Assembly (NCBI RefSeq): GCF_018687715.1
Contig: NC_056757.1
Span: 10,786,501-10,850,500 of the forward strand
From: Carya illinoinensis
Lineage: Eukaryota; Streptophyta; Magnoliopsida; Fagales; Juglandaceae
Direction of reading: 5' to 3'
DNA: 64,000 nt
Shown: one piece after another, positions 1 to 9,363 of the stretch
How the letters are laid out: each line of letters starts with the position of its first letter
Numbering within the stretch: the first letter of the stretch is position 1
Position numbers and translations under genes: made by a program
The notes under the pieces: generated by a model
Told to the model about the DNA's origin: nothing
The model's input: the letters and a program-made list of their open reading frames with translations, nothing else
Database searches by the model: none

Positions 1-3000
1 TGCGGTTTCATTGTTTCCTTCTTAGAATGTAAACATGTCAAAATTTCATTAGAGGGTATAAATCCCCCTTTTCACCCGTCCAGCCCCTAGCCTCACTCTT
101 TTTATATGACAAAATATATATATCCTTCTTAATGAATATCAGTTAGAACAGAAGATTAGATAAAAAATTATTGAAAGAAATAGTAATTGTTAACATGAAA
201 ATCAACTGAACAATATGAAAGTGTTTGAGAGTTTTATCGGTTATAAAAAATAATTCCTAATATGACAGTAGCAAAAGGTAGCAAACCAATGATACATAGG
301 TGAATTAAAACATGTTTTCTAAAAGAGTTAAGCCAAGAGGCATGTATAAATTAATCATTGTTGGATTTAGTTTTTGTTAGCTGCGGGCATGTATTTGTTT
401 TATACATAATCAACCAATCAAGAAGATAGTTAACTTGTTTTAAGAAGACGAATATTTTTTATCATAAATTGATCTTCCCAACTCACGTATAGTACTTTTC
501 CTTTACTACAAGATTCATATCTAGGTCTACATTGTTTATTATTGAGAAGATGATCTTGAAGGTTGAATGTTTTGGATTGAACTAATGATAATGCAAAGTA
601 CAAGGGAATAAGAATATAACGCTGGCTTTGACATCTTTTGATTACACCATATATTTTTTGTAGACGTTAATGGATAGAAAAAGTATTGGATAATCATATT
701 TTTAAGTAAGTCTTACCATATGATATTATTTCTAAAGCAAATTGCATGGCAAGAGGATGATCAACTTTACCTAATATTTGCCCAAAAAAAATATCAAGTT
801 AACAATATAATTTTATTTAAGAGACAATACAATTTATTTAAGGCAAAATAGAAATTAAGAAAAAGATGAGAAAACAAAACAAGAGGCACCAATCATCTAA
901 ATAAAAACCTTAAAGATAGGTAATCTTACCCATCAAACACAAAGCACCATTCATATGCTGTTAGAAAATTGTATAATAAAAGAGACATGTACATATTATA
1001 TACACACACACACACTAGGTAAGAGTTTATGTACAAGGCACGTACGTGTTCCTTGTCGAAATTTTTATTGCATTTTTTGTAAGTCATTATTATTATTATT
1101 ATTATTATTATATTCTAATTAATATTAGAATAATAGGAAATTTTAATGATGAATTAGAGGACAAAATTGTATTTGTGCAAATGAGGGCAAAAACAAAAGA
1201 TGTGAACTGAAAGAAAATAGGACAACAATGTAATTATGCAAATGAGGACAAGATAGTAATTGCTCAATGTGAAATTAAAAAAAAAAAATCAACTATTCAT
1301 GAGGATGTTGTCTTTTTTAATAGTAATTTTTTTTTAATGATTGTATAGTGTTTATTTATTCTATGGTTATATATAGTATTATTCATAAATAAATACGATG
1401 ATAAGGTAAAAAAGTTATAAAAAGAAGAAGAAGAAGAAAAAGTTGAAGAAGAAAGAAATATTTCAAAACAGACATAAAGGACAAAAACATAATTTCGTTC
1501 ATCAAACAAAAATGCAATATCAAAGCAAAAAAAAAAAAATGTAATTTCGTCTATCAAACAAAAATCTACTATTCATTTATGAATAGACGCTTTTATATAT
1601 GGAAAGTGATTCTCCACCAAGAGGAACTATCGATTCTTTACTCTCTTTTTTTTTTTTTAAATTTACTTAATGGTTAAAAAATTATTTTTTAATATATTTG
1701 TAATTTTTTTCAAAATATTTAAAGGGGTTTAAAAATCGTTTAAATATATAAAAATACAATTTGTAATATCAGTCAAGGATCCAATAGAAGATTCAAACTA
1801 CATGATCTATATATACTATAATACTCTTATAAAATAAGAATAAGAGAATGTAGTGAATGAGATACATTGTTTGGAAGGGAAAAAATCTTACTTTTTATAA
1901 GATTTCAATAAGACTCTAATTGTATCATTAATTAGTTATTTTGGAGTATAGGTCATTTGGTTTGGACTTTTTATTGGAGTATTAGAAATGGTATTATAGC
2001 CTATCTTAACCAGAAATGTGATATTTGAGCTGTGCCACTTACAACGAATAGGTCCGATGAGGACGTAGGAAATTTAAGAAAAATAAATTGTGATACTTTT
2101 ATATGATAAAGATAATGATATGTAATGTATAAAATCTCACATTGCTTAAAAAAGTAAGAATTTATCATTTTAAAACAATTATATAAAGTTCCATACATAA
2201 CCACTTATCTTTATCTTTATCTTTATCTTATAGGTATTAATGGTACAGAAATAAAATTTCATACTAGTATTAGCTGTACCTAATGAATTAATAGATACAA
2301 ACAGTCTCCTATAAATAAAATATAAATTATTATTAGCTCCACGTGGTCTTTAGTGTATGATCTTCCTAATTAATTAGTAATATGGGAATCAGACGGTTTG
2401 ATCAGGACTCGACACTACTAATATTTCAACTCGCGAGACATTGCATCGCATGCAGCTAGCTAGCGTAACAGCGTTCATATATATAACATATTGAGCTATA
2501 ATATCCCACATGCATGATCTTCTCGTTTTTCTTATTTTCCACAACATGAAATTAATATATATATATATATATATACATCCAGAAATAATTATAAATATTG
2601 GAATTTTCAATGAATCCTAATATATGGTATATAAGAATCTAGCTAGCTAGCTGGCCTCTCATCAATCGTACGTGTACCAAATGTACATAAAAATTAGAAT
2701 TGATGATGAATACATGAATATTCTAATTATAGTTTCTGGTCATGTCGAAGGACAACCCTAGCTAAATCAAATGGTGGTTGATGTTGGGACATTATATATC
2801 CCTTTCTTCATTAAATATATAATTTTATGTTTTTATGTTTTTATTAATAATATAATGCGAGGTTGCCCCTAAAAAAGCAAGTTGGAGGCAAAAGATCGAA
2901 AGTTGGAAGTAGTTAGAGATTGGATTAAATTATATACATGTTATATATAATTTAATATACACACATATATACATATATATATATATATATATATGTATAT

Positions 3001-3190
3001 ATGGGAGTACTACTCCCACCAAGAGTCGGTACTGACTACAGAACCATTGATCAGGTACGTACCCCCGAGAGAGCGAGCATAAATGTCAAATGTTGCAACT
3101 TATAAGATATATATGATCAGCGCACGAGTCCTCAAGTGTCAAAAATGAGACACAGCTGCGCCATGTAGCCTGCTTATAATTAATTAATTA
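1..3190. other. AT-rich non-coding part of duplication copy A
   Basis: No supported gene. It holds (TTA)n at about 1086-1112, (TA)n at about 2555-2575 and 2972-2996, and many T/A runs. Open frames here (for example minus 1297-1557 and 2389-2610) follow low-complexity sequence, and their counterparts in copy B are not preserved. The stretch 2230-2930 is nearly identical between copies A and B. Confidence 0.7.
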
Positions 3191-3195
3191 TGTTC

Positions 3196-3490
3196 TGTTA
3201 TAAACTATCTTGAATTGTATGACCACATTTATCTAGTCGTCAAATACATAGTGCATAGTGCTAGCATAGTACTAGTATAGTGAGTTGGCCGACATATACA
3301 TAGTGCATAGTGCTAGCATAGTGAGCTAGCATAGTCCCCTTTGTACGCCTATATATATCGTTGAATTTTTTAAGAAATTCATAAGTTTGATAGTAGATAA
3401 ATAAGAGAATCTCCTCTCATTCGCTCTTAACCTCACATTTGCTCTCTCTCAATCTCTTGAAACTCTCTCCTTTTCATTGAGTTTATAACA
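3196..3490 (+). repeat. 5' LTR of copia element
   Basis: 295 bp, TG...CA ends. It contains internally repeated 'gcatagtgctagcatagt' units and pyrimidine-rich sequence before the 3' end. It matches 9069-9363 along its whole length. Confidence 0.93.
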
Positions 3491-3506
3491 CGTTATCAGC
3501 ACAAGC
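3491..3506 (+). other. Primer-binding-site candidate
   Basis: The sequence 'cgttatcagcacaagc' directly follows the 5' LTR. The related element at the window end has 'cattatcagcacgagg' in the same place (63035), which supports a conserved PBS. It is not the usual initiator-Met PBS; I did not assign the primer tRNA. Confidence 0.5.
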
Positions 3507-3613
3507 TCGAGCCACTAGCACGCTGCCTGCCAGTCCGTCTTCTTCAGAAATCAAATACCCACCATCAACGACGAAAAAGATCGTTCACGGTCTAATCTTG
3601 TTCCGGTTGAAAC

Positions 3614-3682
3614 CATGAAGATCGACTCTGGGAGTTTCTTCTCTAGAATCCTCCACTGCTGCACAATCTTCTTGGGCATCTT
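3614..3682 (-). pseudogene. Captured fragment, PHO2/UBC24-type E2 ubiquitin-conjugating enzyme
   Basis: Antisense to the retrotransposon. The minus-strand frame reads 'KMPKKIVQQWRILEKKLPE' and continues SIFM, resembling the start of the UBC fold in the large plant E2s UBC23/UBC24 (PHO2), where a KKIQ.EW.ILEK.LP..I(F/Y)V motif occurs. Only about 23 residues are present, with no active-site Cys. What follows in the same frame to 3551 is not recognised. The fragment lies head-to-head with the next one, 5 bp from its ATG. It is a relic, assigned on motif memory alone. Confidence 0.5.
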
Positions 3683-3687
3683 AATCA

Positions 3688-4008
3688 ATGGCCGATCCTC
3701 AGAAAATCCATCCAGTTCACGATGTTGAAGCACCAGTAAATGTATCAACAGCTCTATTGGTGCCACGGGGAACGCCCAAATCCAGATCGAACGCCGCTCG
3801 TCGCCCAGCCAGAAGTTACTACGTGTGGGCCTCAACAAAACCACGAGCCGACGTTGATGGTGCTGCTGCTAATACCGATGGGAGAACTTCATCCCGAAGA
3901 GCTCACGGATCTCATTTGCAAAGTAAAAGTAAAAGCAATACATCATCACGTTCCATGCCATTGCAGTTCCAGATCTACAAAGAGGGAGCTATTATAGCAC
4001 GGAATTGA
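3688..4008 (+). pseudogene. ORF with captured LEA_2/NHL-type N-terminus
   Basis: A 106-residue ORF starting 'MADPQKIHPVHDVEAP' and continuing to a '..ALLVPRGTPKSRS' segment. This resembles the N-terminus of plant LEA_2 (NDR1/HIN1-like, hydroxyproline-rich) proteins, which start MAD..KIHPV.D.EAP and then a PLVPRG/PLVPPG stretch. After about residue 34 (about 3789) the similarity stops and the rest is Arg/Ser-rich and unrecognised. The transmembrane segment and LEA_2 domain are absent. The start is set by the family-like N-terminus. It sits between the reverse-strand E2 fragment and the chimeric ORF at 4133, inside a retrotransposon. Expression is unknown. Confidence 0.55.
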
Positions 4009-4132
4009 TATCTAGCTTTTCGCTTTTAAAAACTTTTATTTGCACGCTTAGTGGGTTCCTCTCTATAACTCAAACTTGGTATATAGATGTTGAAGATGGA
4101 GTTTTCGAACACAGGAAAAATAGAGAAAGACG

Positions 4133-4721
4133 ATGATAAAGCCAGAGAGATTCCCCTTACTCAGAGCCTTCATGTTTCTCTTCCTGTTTATGTTTTCCCT
4201 CAAAACAGAAGCTGAGGAGGAGTCGGACCTCATTTCCTTCCATAATTCTACCTATTTCAGTGCCAGAAAACTTGCAGGCAACTGCAACGTTTTCCGTGAT
4301 GGAAACCTTTCTCCTGTGACTTGCCCAGGTTTAATGGGTTAATTTTCTTGGAGAAATAGAGGGGGCAAAATCGGAGACTCTCTTTCTCTTATCCACTCGC
4401 ATAAATATTTTTCGTTGTTTTTGGCCACTAAGTTTTCTTTCAGAAAGCTATTCACGAGAAACGAAACTTGAAGAGCCTGGTAATAATCCATCCATCACTT
4501 GCGATTGTAATTATGAAAATGGCTCAACTTGCCACATCACTCAAATTGAGGCGGCTTGGAATAAACTGAAAGAAGAGGAGGTTTTGACCAAGGAAAATAT
4601 AGTGGAGCCCATGCGAGATATTAGAAGATCTCTTTTGAAAGCAGAGGGTGTTGGAAAAGGACAACAGTGTGTGCAAAATTGGCTTATTATCTCAAGAAAC
4701 AGGAGAAAAGTTGCATGCTAG
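4133..4721 (+). CDS. Predicted chimeric spliced gene (signal peptide + LRR-kinase piece + cpSRP54 piece)
   Basis: Proposed exons are 4133-4328 and 4444-4721, 157 codons plus stop. The intron has GT (GTTTAATG) and a T-rich AG (TTTTCTTTCAG) and restores one frame. Exon 1 starts with a basic then hydrophobic signal-peptide-like stretch (residues about 9-25). It ends near '[13 protein letters not shown]', which recalls trichome-birefringence-like (TBL) proteins, though weakly. Exon 2 contains '[20 protein letters not shown]', typical of the extracellular start of LRR-VIII receptor kinases (4476-4547). It then runs directly and in frame into '[18 protein letters not shown]', the N-domain start of chloroplast SRP54 (from 4548). 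The tail after about 4650 is out of the cpSRP54 frame and ends at TAG 4719. It lies inside a copia element. Transcription is not shown; it may be a pseudogene assembly. Confidence 0.4.
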
Positions 4722-4732
4722 TTGCTGGAGAT
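4548..4732 (+). pseudogene. Captured fragment of chloroplast SRP54
   Basis: Two blocks match the cpSRP54 GTPase. Block 1 (4548-4646) includes '[13 protein letters not shown]', the N-domain. Block 2 (4647-4732) includes the P-loop area 'GVGK' and, one frame over, '[20 protein letters not shown]' (G domain just after the P-loop). Between them about 60 family residues are missing and the frame shifts by one base, so no functional GTPase remains. In the plant family this protein targets light-harvesting proteins to thylakoids. The assignment is strong because two long motifs agree in order. Block 1 overlaps exon 2 of the chimeric ORF. Confidence 0.8.
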
Positions 4733-4740
4733 GACCCCAC

Positions 4741-4815
4741 TTCACCAACCATTTTGTACTTGTCCAGGGACATGGCTTTGGTGCTAGTGCTTAGTGCTAT
4801 AACACATCCTGCCCG
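4741..4815 (+). pseudogene. Captured fragment of a plant methylesterase (MES, alpha/beta-hydrolase)
   Basis: One frame reads '[15 protein letters not shown]', then a stop, then CYNTS. This resembles the oxyanion-loop start of plant MES proteins, HFVLVHG.G.GAWCWYK. The HG dipeptide is altered and the Trp is replaced by a stop (TAG). It directly follows the cpSRP54 piece. It is short (25 codons), so the assignment is moderate. Confidence 0.5.
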
Positions 4816-5330
4816 ACGAGATAAGTCCACATTTTATGATAAGACATTATTTCAATTACCTTACTATCACATTTTGTATTTTATTGTGTAGGTCCATGCA
4901 TGCAAGTTGGCATTGTGGTTAAGAGAGTGGGTGGGTGTTACTGTAAAGGTATTTGGTGGAAATTAATTGGTAGTTGAGCATGTGAACCAACATCTCTCTC
5001 ATTTTTTTTGGTTGTTGAGCACATGACAAAAATAGAGCTGTGATCAGATTCAAAGCATGCAGCTGACCAACTATCTTTATAATAAAATAAAATAAATAAA
5101 AATAGATTGGTGGATGCTTATGGGGGATGAATATGATTCACGAGATTTTAGGTTTAAGAAGTGATTACGACTATTATTGTAATAATAGTTGACTGATCTC
5201 TTCTTTATAAGAGATAGAGGTAAATTTTTTTTAATGATTAGTTTGACATGTTTGACTAATAATTTTAATTTTTCAGACAGAAGTTATGTACTGTGATCTT
5301 TTTCAATCTTACTAATTTTTACAGTGCACG
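4816..5330 (+). other. Unrecognised stretch inside the copia element
   Basis: This lies between the captured fragments and the copia leader. I recognise no coding segment. It contains 'gtgtaggtccatgcatgcaag' and short T-runs. It may hold further captured intron or UTR sequence, but nothing supports a call. Confidence 0.4.
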
Positions 5331-6297
5331 AAAGTTCAAATGATACTGAAGATAGTAATCTTCTATTTCAAGTAAGTTTTTTTTTAATATATCATTTGAA
5401 ATCTTTAAAGTAAGTATTGGTGAATGAAAATTTCCATAATTTACATATCAATTATATCTGTGATTAATTTTATTCACATAGTTCAGATACAAGTTTTATT
5501 TATTTTTTTATACTTGTTATAAATTATTGATATGATTTATCTTAGAATGGAAATTGAACATCCTTGAAAGATCATGTACTAAAAGCTCATTATGATTTAT
5601 GCGCCTGAAGTTGCATAATTGAAATTGTAGAAAGAATATATATTTGAATGAACGTCTCGAATGTGCTCCTGAATTAGCAATATCGAGTATGCTCCTGAAG
5701 TAGCAATATGAAATGCAAACGTTCACAATATATTCTAAATTTATATCTGGTCTTTCAATGATTGAGCAAAATAATGAGTTTTTGATAAGAATCATTAATC
5801 ACGTCTTACTAGATCTACATCATTCCCTGAAGTGAATGATAATGAATTTATATCATTCTATTCCCTGAAGTGAAAAGAATGATGCGTTTCATTCAAAGAA
5901 ACTAAGAGATTGGACGTGATAATGAATATATTTTCGGGCCAGAAGCTCGTATTGGAAAAGCTGTAAGCTTTCTCTTTGAGATGATATTATACAAATTATT
6001 GAATCAAATATTATGATGCATCAAAAGGTGATATGATTCAAAATATTTGTATCTTTTCATAGTTATCTTGATAATCTAAAATCAATTACGATAAGTCGAA
6101 TGATTTTCATATGGACGTCCATAAAAGAACCAGAAGATTCTTTTACTATAAAGTCTTACCACTAGAAGTGGAAAGAAAAAAAAAATTTGCTAGAAGCAAA
6201 TAAGATGAAATAATTCGACGTTATCTTAATTATCATATGTGAACCAGAAATTCAGATGATAATTAAATTTTAGATGCAATAAGATAAAAATGTCTCA
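5331..6297 (+). pseudogene. Copia leader and gag remnant
   Basis: The stretch 5340-5520 resembles the leader of the element at 63060-63235 (shared 'aaagtaagtttttttt..aatatat' and following text). The stretch 5640-5930 aligns with 63655-63890 through the conserved phrase around 'gagcaaaataatgagttttt' and 'tttatatcattc', which is the gag part before the zinc knuckle. No open reading frame remains; stops and deletions are frequent. In copia elements this region gives the nucleocapsid; here it is only a relic. Confidence 0.6.
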
Positions 6298-7440
6298 TAT
6301 TCTAGCTGCTAAAATCCCAGCGAGGATTGAAGTCCCTGTAGGACAATTAAGAAATTCAGCAGTCTAAAGACATGTTTAAAAGCATGTGAGACGTATTGAT
6401 ATAAGAGATAGAGCATCTTAAAAGAGAAAAGCACAAATAATTTGGTGCTCCTGAAAAGGCTATACTCACAGAACAAGCAATAAAGTCCATCCAAATTTTC
6501 TGTATAAAATTCTCCTATATAAACTCTTAAAGAGTATAAATCTCCTGAAAAGTGCCTCCTGAAGAGGTTTTTCATGAAAATGTCTTCCCTTGAAGAGGGA
6601 CAGGTACCTGAAAATAACGAGATCTCGTTACATTTCATGAATAATGGAGAAATTATGGATAGAAATAAAATCGTTGTCGACAACGTATTTCCATATGAGA
6701 TGGCAATTGACATTACCAGAAGTAATGATGAAAGTGAATCAAGAACCGTCGAAAAATACGACGTAAAATATTGGCCAAAATTGAAAGAAACAATTCCTGC
6801 AGAATTGATTCACTAGTAAAATATGATGCATCCGGACTTATAGTTCAAACACTTAAAGAGGTGATGCTTGTTGAATATCAGTGGGTATTTATAGAAAGGA
6901 AATAAAAATATGATATATAAATCACGAGTTAGTTTCTCAATTCCTGCAGAATTGATATCACTCAGTAAAATGTGATAAATATGGACTTGAAGTCCAAACA
7001 CCTAAAGGGGTGATTTTTGTTAAATATCAGTAGATATTTATATACATGATATAAAAAGTTTGAAACTTTTAATATGAAAATGTGATATAGAAATTATAAA
7101 TTAGTTTTTCGAAGAAACAATATTGATATGATTTTAAAATGGTTGAAATCATATTGAGATTTTTATTAGATTGAAAGTTATCGAAAGTTTGGATATGCAT
7201 GATTAACTGCATATTTATATGGATCATTGGATCATGATATATATATATATATATATAAATCCCTGAAGGATAGAAAATGTCTGAAACTTCTAATATGAAT
7301 ACATCTGGAAATATGTATTCTATCAAGTTTCAAAGATCCTTATATGATCTAAAGCAATCCAAACGCAAATGGAAACAAGCTATTATTGCAATTTATATAT
7401 ATGATTGAGGCTCCAGAAGAGCTCATGAAACTGCACATAT
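6298..7440 (+). pseudogene. Copia integrase C-terminus and reverse transcriptase remnants
   Basis: Recognisable pieces in order: 'LAAKIPARIEVPVGQL' (6303-6350), the linker before RT; an 80-codon open stretch 6574-6816 with 'VPENNEISLHF', 'NKIVVDNVFPYEMAIDI' and 'WPKLKETIPAEL', typical of the integrase-RT junction in Tork-type copia; 'AYLYGSLDHDIYI' (about 7207-7250); and 'KFQRSLYDLKQS' (about 7328-7363). The YVDD box is not found, and frameshifts and stops separate the pieces. After about 7440 the pol text breaks off and resumes as RNase H at about 8540. The antisense ORF lies in between. Confidence 0.7.
6791..7085 (+). repeat. Imperfect tandem duplication (about 147 bp unit) in the RT remnant
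   Basis: 'aattcctgcagaattgat(t/a)..cactagtaaaatatgat' at about 6791 recurs at about 6940 with the following 140 bases ('cttaaagaggtgat' versus 'cctaaaggggtgat', 'gtgggtatttata' versus 'gtagatatttata'). Two copies. Confidence 0.7.
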
Positions 7441-7672
7441 TTGAAATATAAATCTGAAACCCTTGCAGCTTTAAGGGGAAGATGGATGATGTTATTAGTC
7501 GTGAAATACCATCTTTTAATACAATTAGTATTTCAGATTCATATTATGGGTTTGATATGAAGTGTGCATTATTAAAGAAGAAATAAAAGGGATCACACAG
7601 AACATCTACCAAAAGATAGAAACACAAATATGAATATTTGTGAAATATTATTTTATTATCTTGAAGCAAGAA

Positions 7673-8098
7673 TTACAGAAATTTGAGGCACTTTGCCTCA
7701 TTCTTCAAACGCTCTTGTTCTTCAAAAATCTGTATGGCATCCCTATCTAAAGGGGTGGGCAATCGAAAAGAAGATTTAAGTAAGGATTTTAAATTCCTAT
7801 TCTCTTTCTTTATTGATTCTATCTTCATGTTGGACTCTAGAAGAAGTCGCTGAAGTATAACAATATTCTCGTGAAGATTGTCAACTCCACAAGTTCTGGA
7901 TTGCAGTCGCTGAGAAAATGCGACAATGGATGATAAGTATCGGATACCGAAACTCACAAGCTCATAGATAGCTTCATTATCTGACCTACGAGTCAGATCA
8001 TTATATTGCATGATAGCACCTGTGGTAGAAGCAGGAACAGCTGATGAACGAGGTGCAGAATACCTCATATATTGACCCTGAGAAGATTGTTGAGCCAT
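7673..8098 (-). CDS. Antisense accessory ORF of copia element (coiled-coil protein, 141 aa)
   Basis: An uninterrupted 141-residue ORF on the strand opposite to the retrotransposon. The N-terminal 30 residues are Ser/Ala-rich. From about residue 42 comes 'EAIYELVSFGIRYLSSIVAF', then a long charged helix suited to a coiled coil (about 60-110), 'SSFRLPTPLDRDA' and a C-terminal 'ERLKNEAKCLKFL'. It is clearly homologous over its whole length to the antisense ORF at 35779-36216 in a different copia lineage, with matching blocks SSIVAFSQRLQ, LKSLL.SSFRLP and ERLK.EAK.LKF. The start is supported by the matching MAQ/MAH start and by a TATA-like box 116 bp upstream. It sits where pol text is interrupted (between RT and RNase H). 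The family is not recognised; function unknown. Confidence 0.7.
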   Translation of the reverse strand: MAQQSSQGQYMRYSAPRSSAVPASTTGAIMQYNDLTRRSDNEAIYELVSFGIRYLSSIVAFSQRLQSRTCGVDNLHENIVILQRLLLESNMKIESIKKENRNLKSLLKSSFRLPTPLDRDAIQIFEEQERLKNEAKCLKFL

Positions 8099-8213
8099 TG
8101 CAGAGAGAGATTGCAGGATAAGAATGCAGAAAGAGATTGCAGAGTAAAAATGCAGTATGATTACAAAAAAATTGAAGAAGATGAGATGCGAATGAAGATG
8201 AGCTGAATATCTC

Positions 8214-8220
8214 TTTTATA
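8214..8220 (-). promoter_or_regulatory. TATA-like box for the antisense ORF
   Basis: The minus strand reads 'ctctataaaagagat' about 116 bp upstream of the ORF start at 8098, followed by a pyrimidine-rich leader. The homologous ORF at 36216 has 'ctctataaaatcaat' at a similar distance (about 105 bp), which supports a real promoter. Confidence 0.5.
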
Positions 8221-8534
8221 GAGAAAATTATGATACAGCATCTCTCGTGAAGCAAGAGAAAAGAGATGAAATATAGCTTCATAGCTCTGCGGGGCCTGAC
8301 AGCTGTGGTGCCTGACAGCACACCTGACACCTACAGAGGAGTTGAAAATCCGCGGTGCTTGTCTGATCTTAAAAGGTTGGCCACCGTTTTTATTAAAAAA
8401 TGAGGTTAGCGGTTTAATGTTGATGAATTCTCCACTAACTGTGTTATTTACAAGAACTCCAGAAGAGTACAACTTAAGAAGAGTAGTGATGAGCAGAAAG
8501 ATCCAGTTGTGATTATTTTATCAACATGGATCAG

Positions 8535-8840
8535 GTCCACAGTTAGTTGGATGTACAAACGCGAGTTATCTTTCAGATACACACAAGAAGATCATTGCAA
8601 TTCATAAGAAGAAAGTTGAAATTGATATCAAGAAGGTACAATCAAGTAAAAATCTGGCAGATTTATTCACTAAAGTATTACCAACTGCAACATTTAAGAA
8701 GATTATGCAGAACATTGGAATGCGGAGGTTTGAAGACCTGTTATCATGCACTACCAATTGCAACATTTAAGAAGATTATGCAGAACATTGGAATGCGGAG
8801 GTTTGAAGACCTGTTATTATACACTTTTCAGGGGAAGTAA
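8535..8840 (+). pseudogene. Copia RNase H C-terminus remnant with tandem duplication
   Basis: The sense frame gives 'TNASYLSDTHKK' and then 'VQSSKNLADLFTKVLPTATF', the usual end of copia RNase H (..NLADLFTK.LP..), followed by KKIMQNIGMRRF. The final segment is tandemly duplicated with a 73-bp period (8679-8751 and 8752-8824), shifting the frame. It is a relic. Confidence 0.75.
8679..8824 (+). repeat. Two-copy tandem repeat, 73 bp
   Basis: 'taccaa(c/t)tgcaacatttaag' starts at 8679 and again at 8752; both copies run to 'gaagacctgttat'. Confidence 0.85.
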
Positions 8841-9068
8841 TGTCTTGAAGACTTGCGCTGATTGTACTCTTTTTCCTTCGCTAAGGTTTTATCCCACTGG
8901 GTTTTCCTTTGCAAGGTTTTAATGAGGTAATCCTAAAGCACTCGGCGATACACATGAATACTGTACTCTTTTTCCTTCGCCATTGGTTTTCTTTTTTTCC
9001 CACAGGGTTTTTCCTTGGCAAGGTTTTAACGAGGCATATTCTTTAAATATGGTCATCCAAAGGGGAAG
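8841..9068 (+). other. Copia 3' untranslated region and polypurine tract
   Basis: It contains the phrase 'actctttttccttcgc' twice (about 8867 and 8967) with 'ccactgggttttcc' and 'ccacagggtttttcc', a pattern common downstream of pol in Tork-type copia elements. The PPT 'aaaggggaag' ends at 9068, next to the 3' LTR. Confidence 0.7.
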
Positions 9069-9363
9069 TGTTATAAACTATCTTGAATTGTATTACCACA
9101 TTTATCTAGTCGTTAAATGCATAGTGCATAGTGCTAGCATAGTACTAGCATAGTGAGTTGGCCGACATATGCATAGTGCATAGTGCTAGTATAGTGAGCT
9201 AACATAGTCCCCTTTGTACGCCTACATATATCGTTGAATTTTTTAAGAAATTCATAAGTTTGATAACGGATAAATAAGAGAATCTCCTCTCATTCGCTCT
9301 CAACCTCACATTCACTCTCTCACAATCTCTTGAAACTCTCTCATTTTCATTGAGTTTATAACA
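9069..9363 (+). repeat. 3' LTR of copia element
   Basis: 295 bp, the partner of 3196-3490, with TG...CA ends, followed by TSD TGTTC (9364-9368). Confidence 0.93.

Larger units (their letters stand above)
3196..9363 (+). mobile_element. LTR retrotransposon, Ty1/copia (Tork-like), carrying captured gene pieces
   Basis: Two 295-bp direct LTRs (3196-3490 and 9069-9363) begin TGTTATAAAC and end GTTTATAACA. They are flanked by a perfect 5-bp target duplication TGTTC (3191-3195, 9364-9368). Copy B of the duplication has the empty site near 30720, so insertion came after the duplication. Behind the 5' LTR is 'cgttatcagcacaagc', the same type of primer-binding sequence as in the element at 62799. A polypurine tract 'aaaggggaag' precedes the 3' LTR. 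The interior holds, in order, host gene fragments (about 3500-4830), a copia leader and gag remnants, decayed integrase/RT, an antisense ORF, and the RNase H end. It cannot be autonomous. About 16 LTR mismatches counted by eye suggest a moderately old insertion. Confidence 0.93.

Noticed and set aside
3740..3997. 85-codon + ORF overlapping the LEA_2-like ORF
   Set aside because: Different frame of the same captured sequence; no family-like features.
8001..8472. Minus ORFs of 109 and 103 codons upstream of the antisense copia ORF
   Set aside because: They overlap the TATA/leader region and are not mirrored in the second element; leader sequence is the simpler reading.
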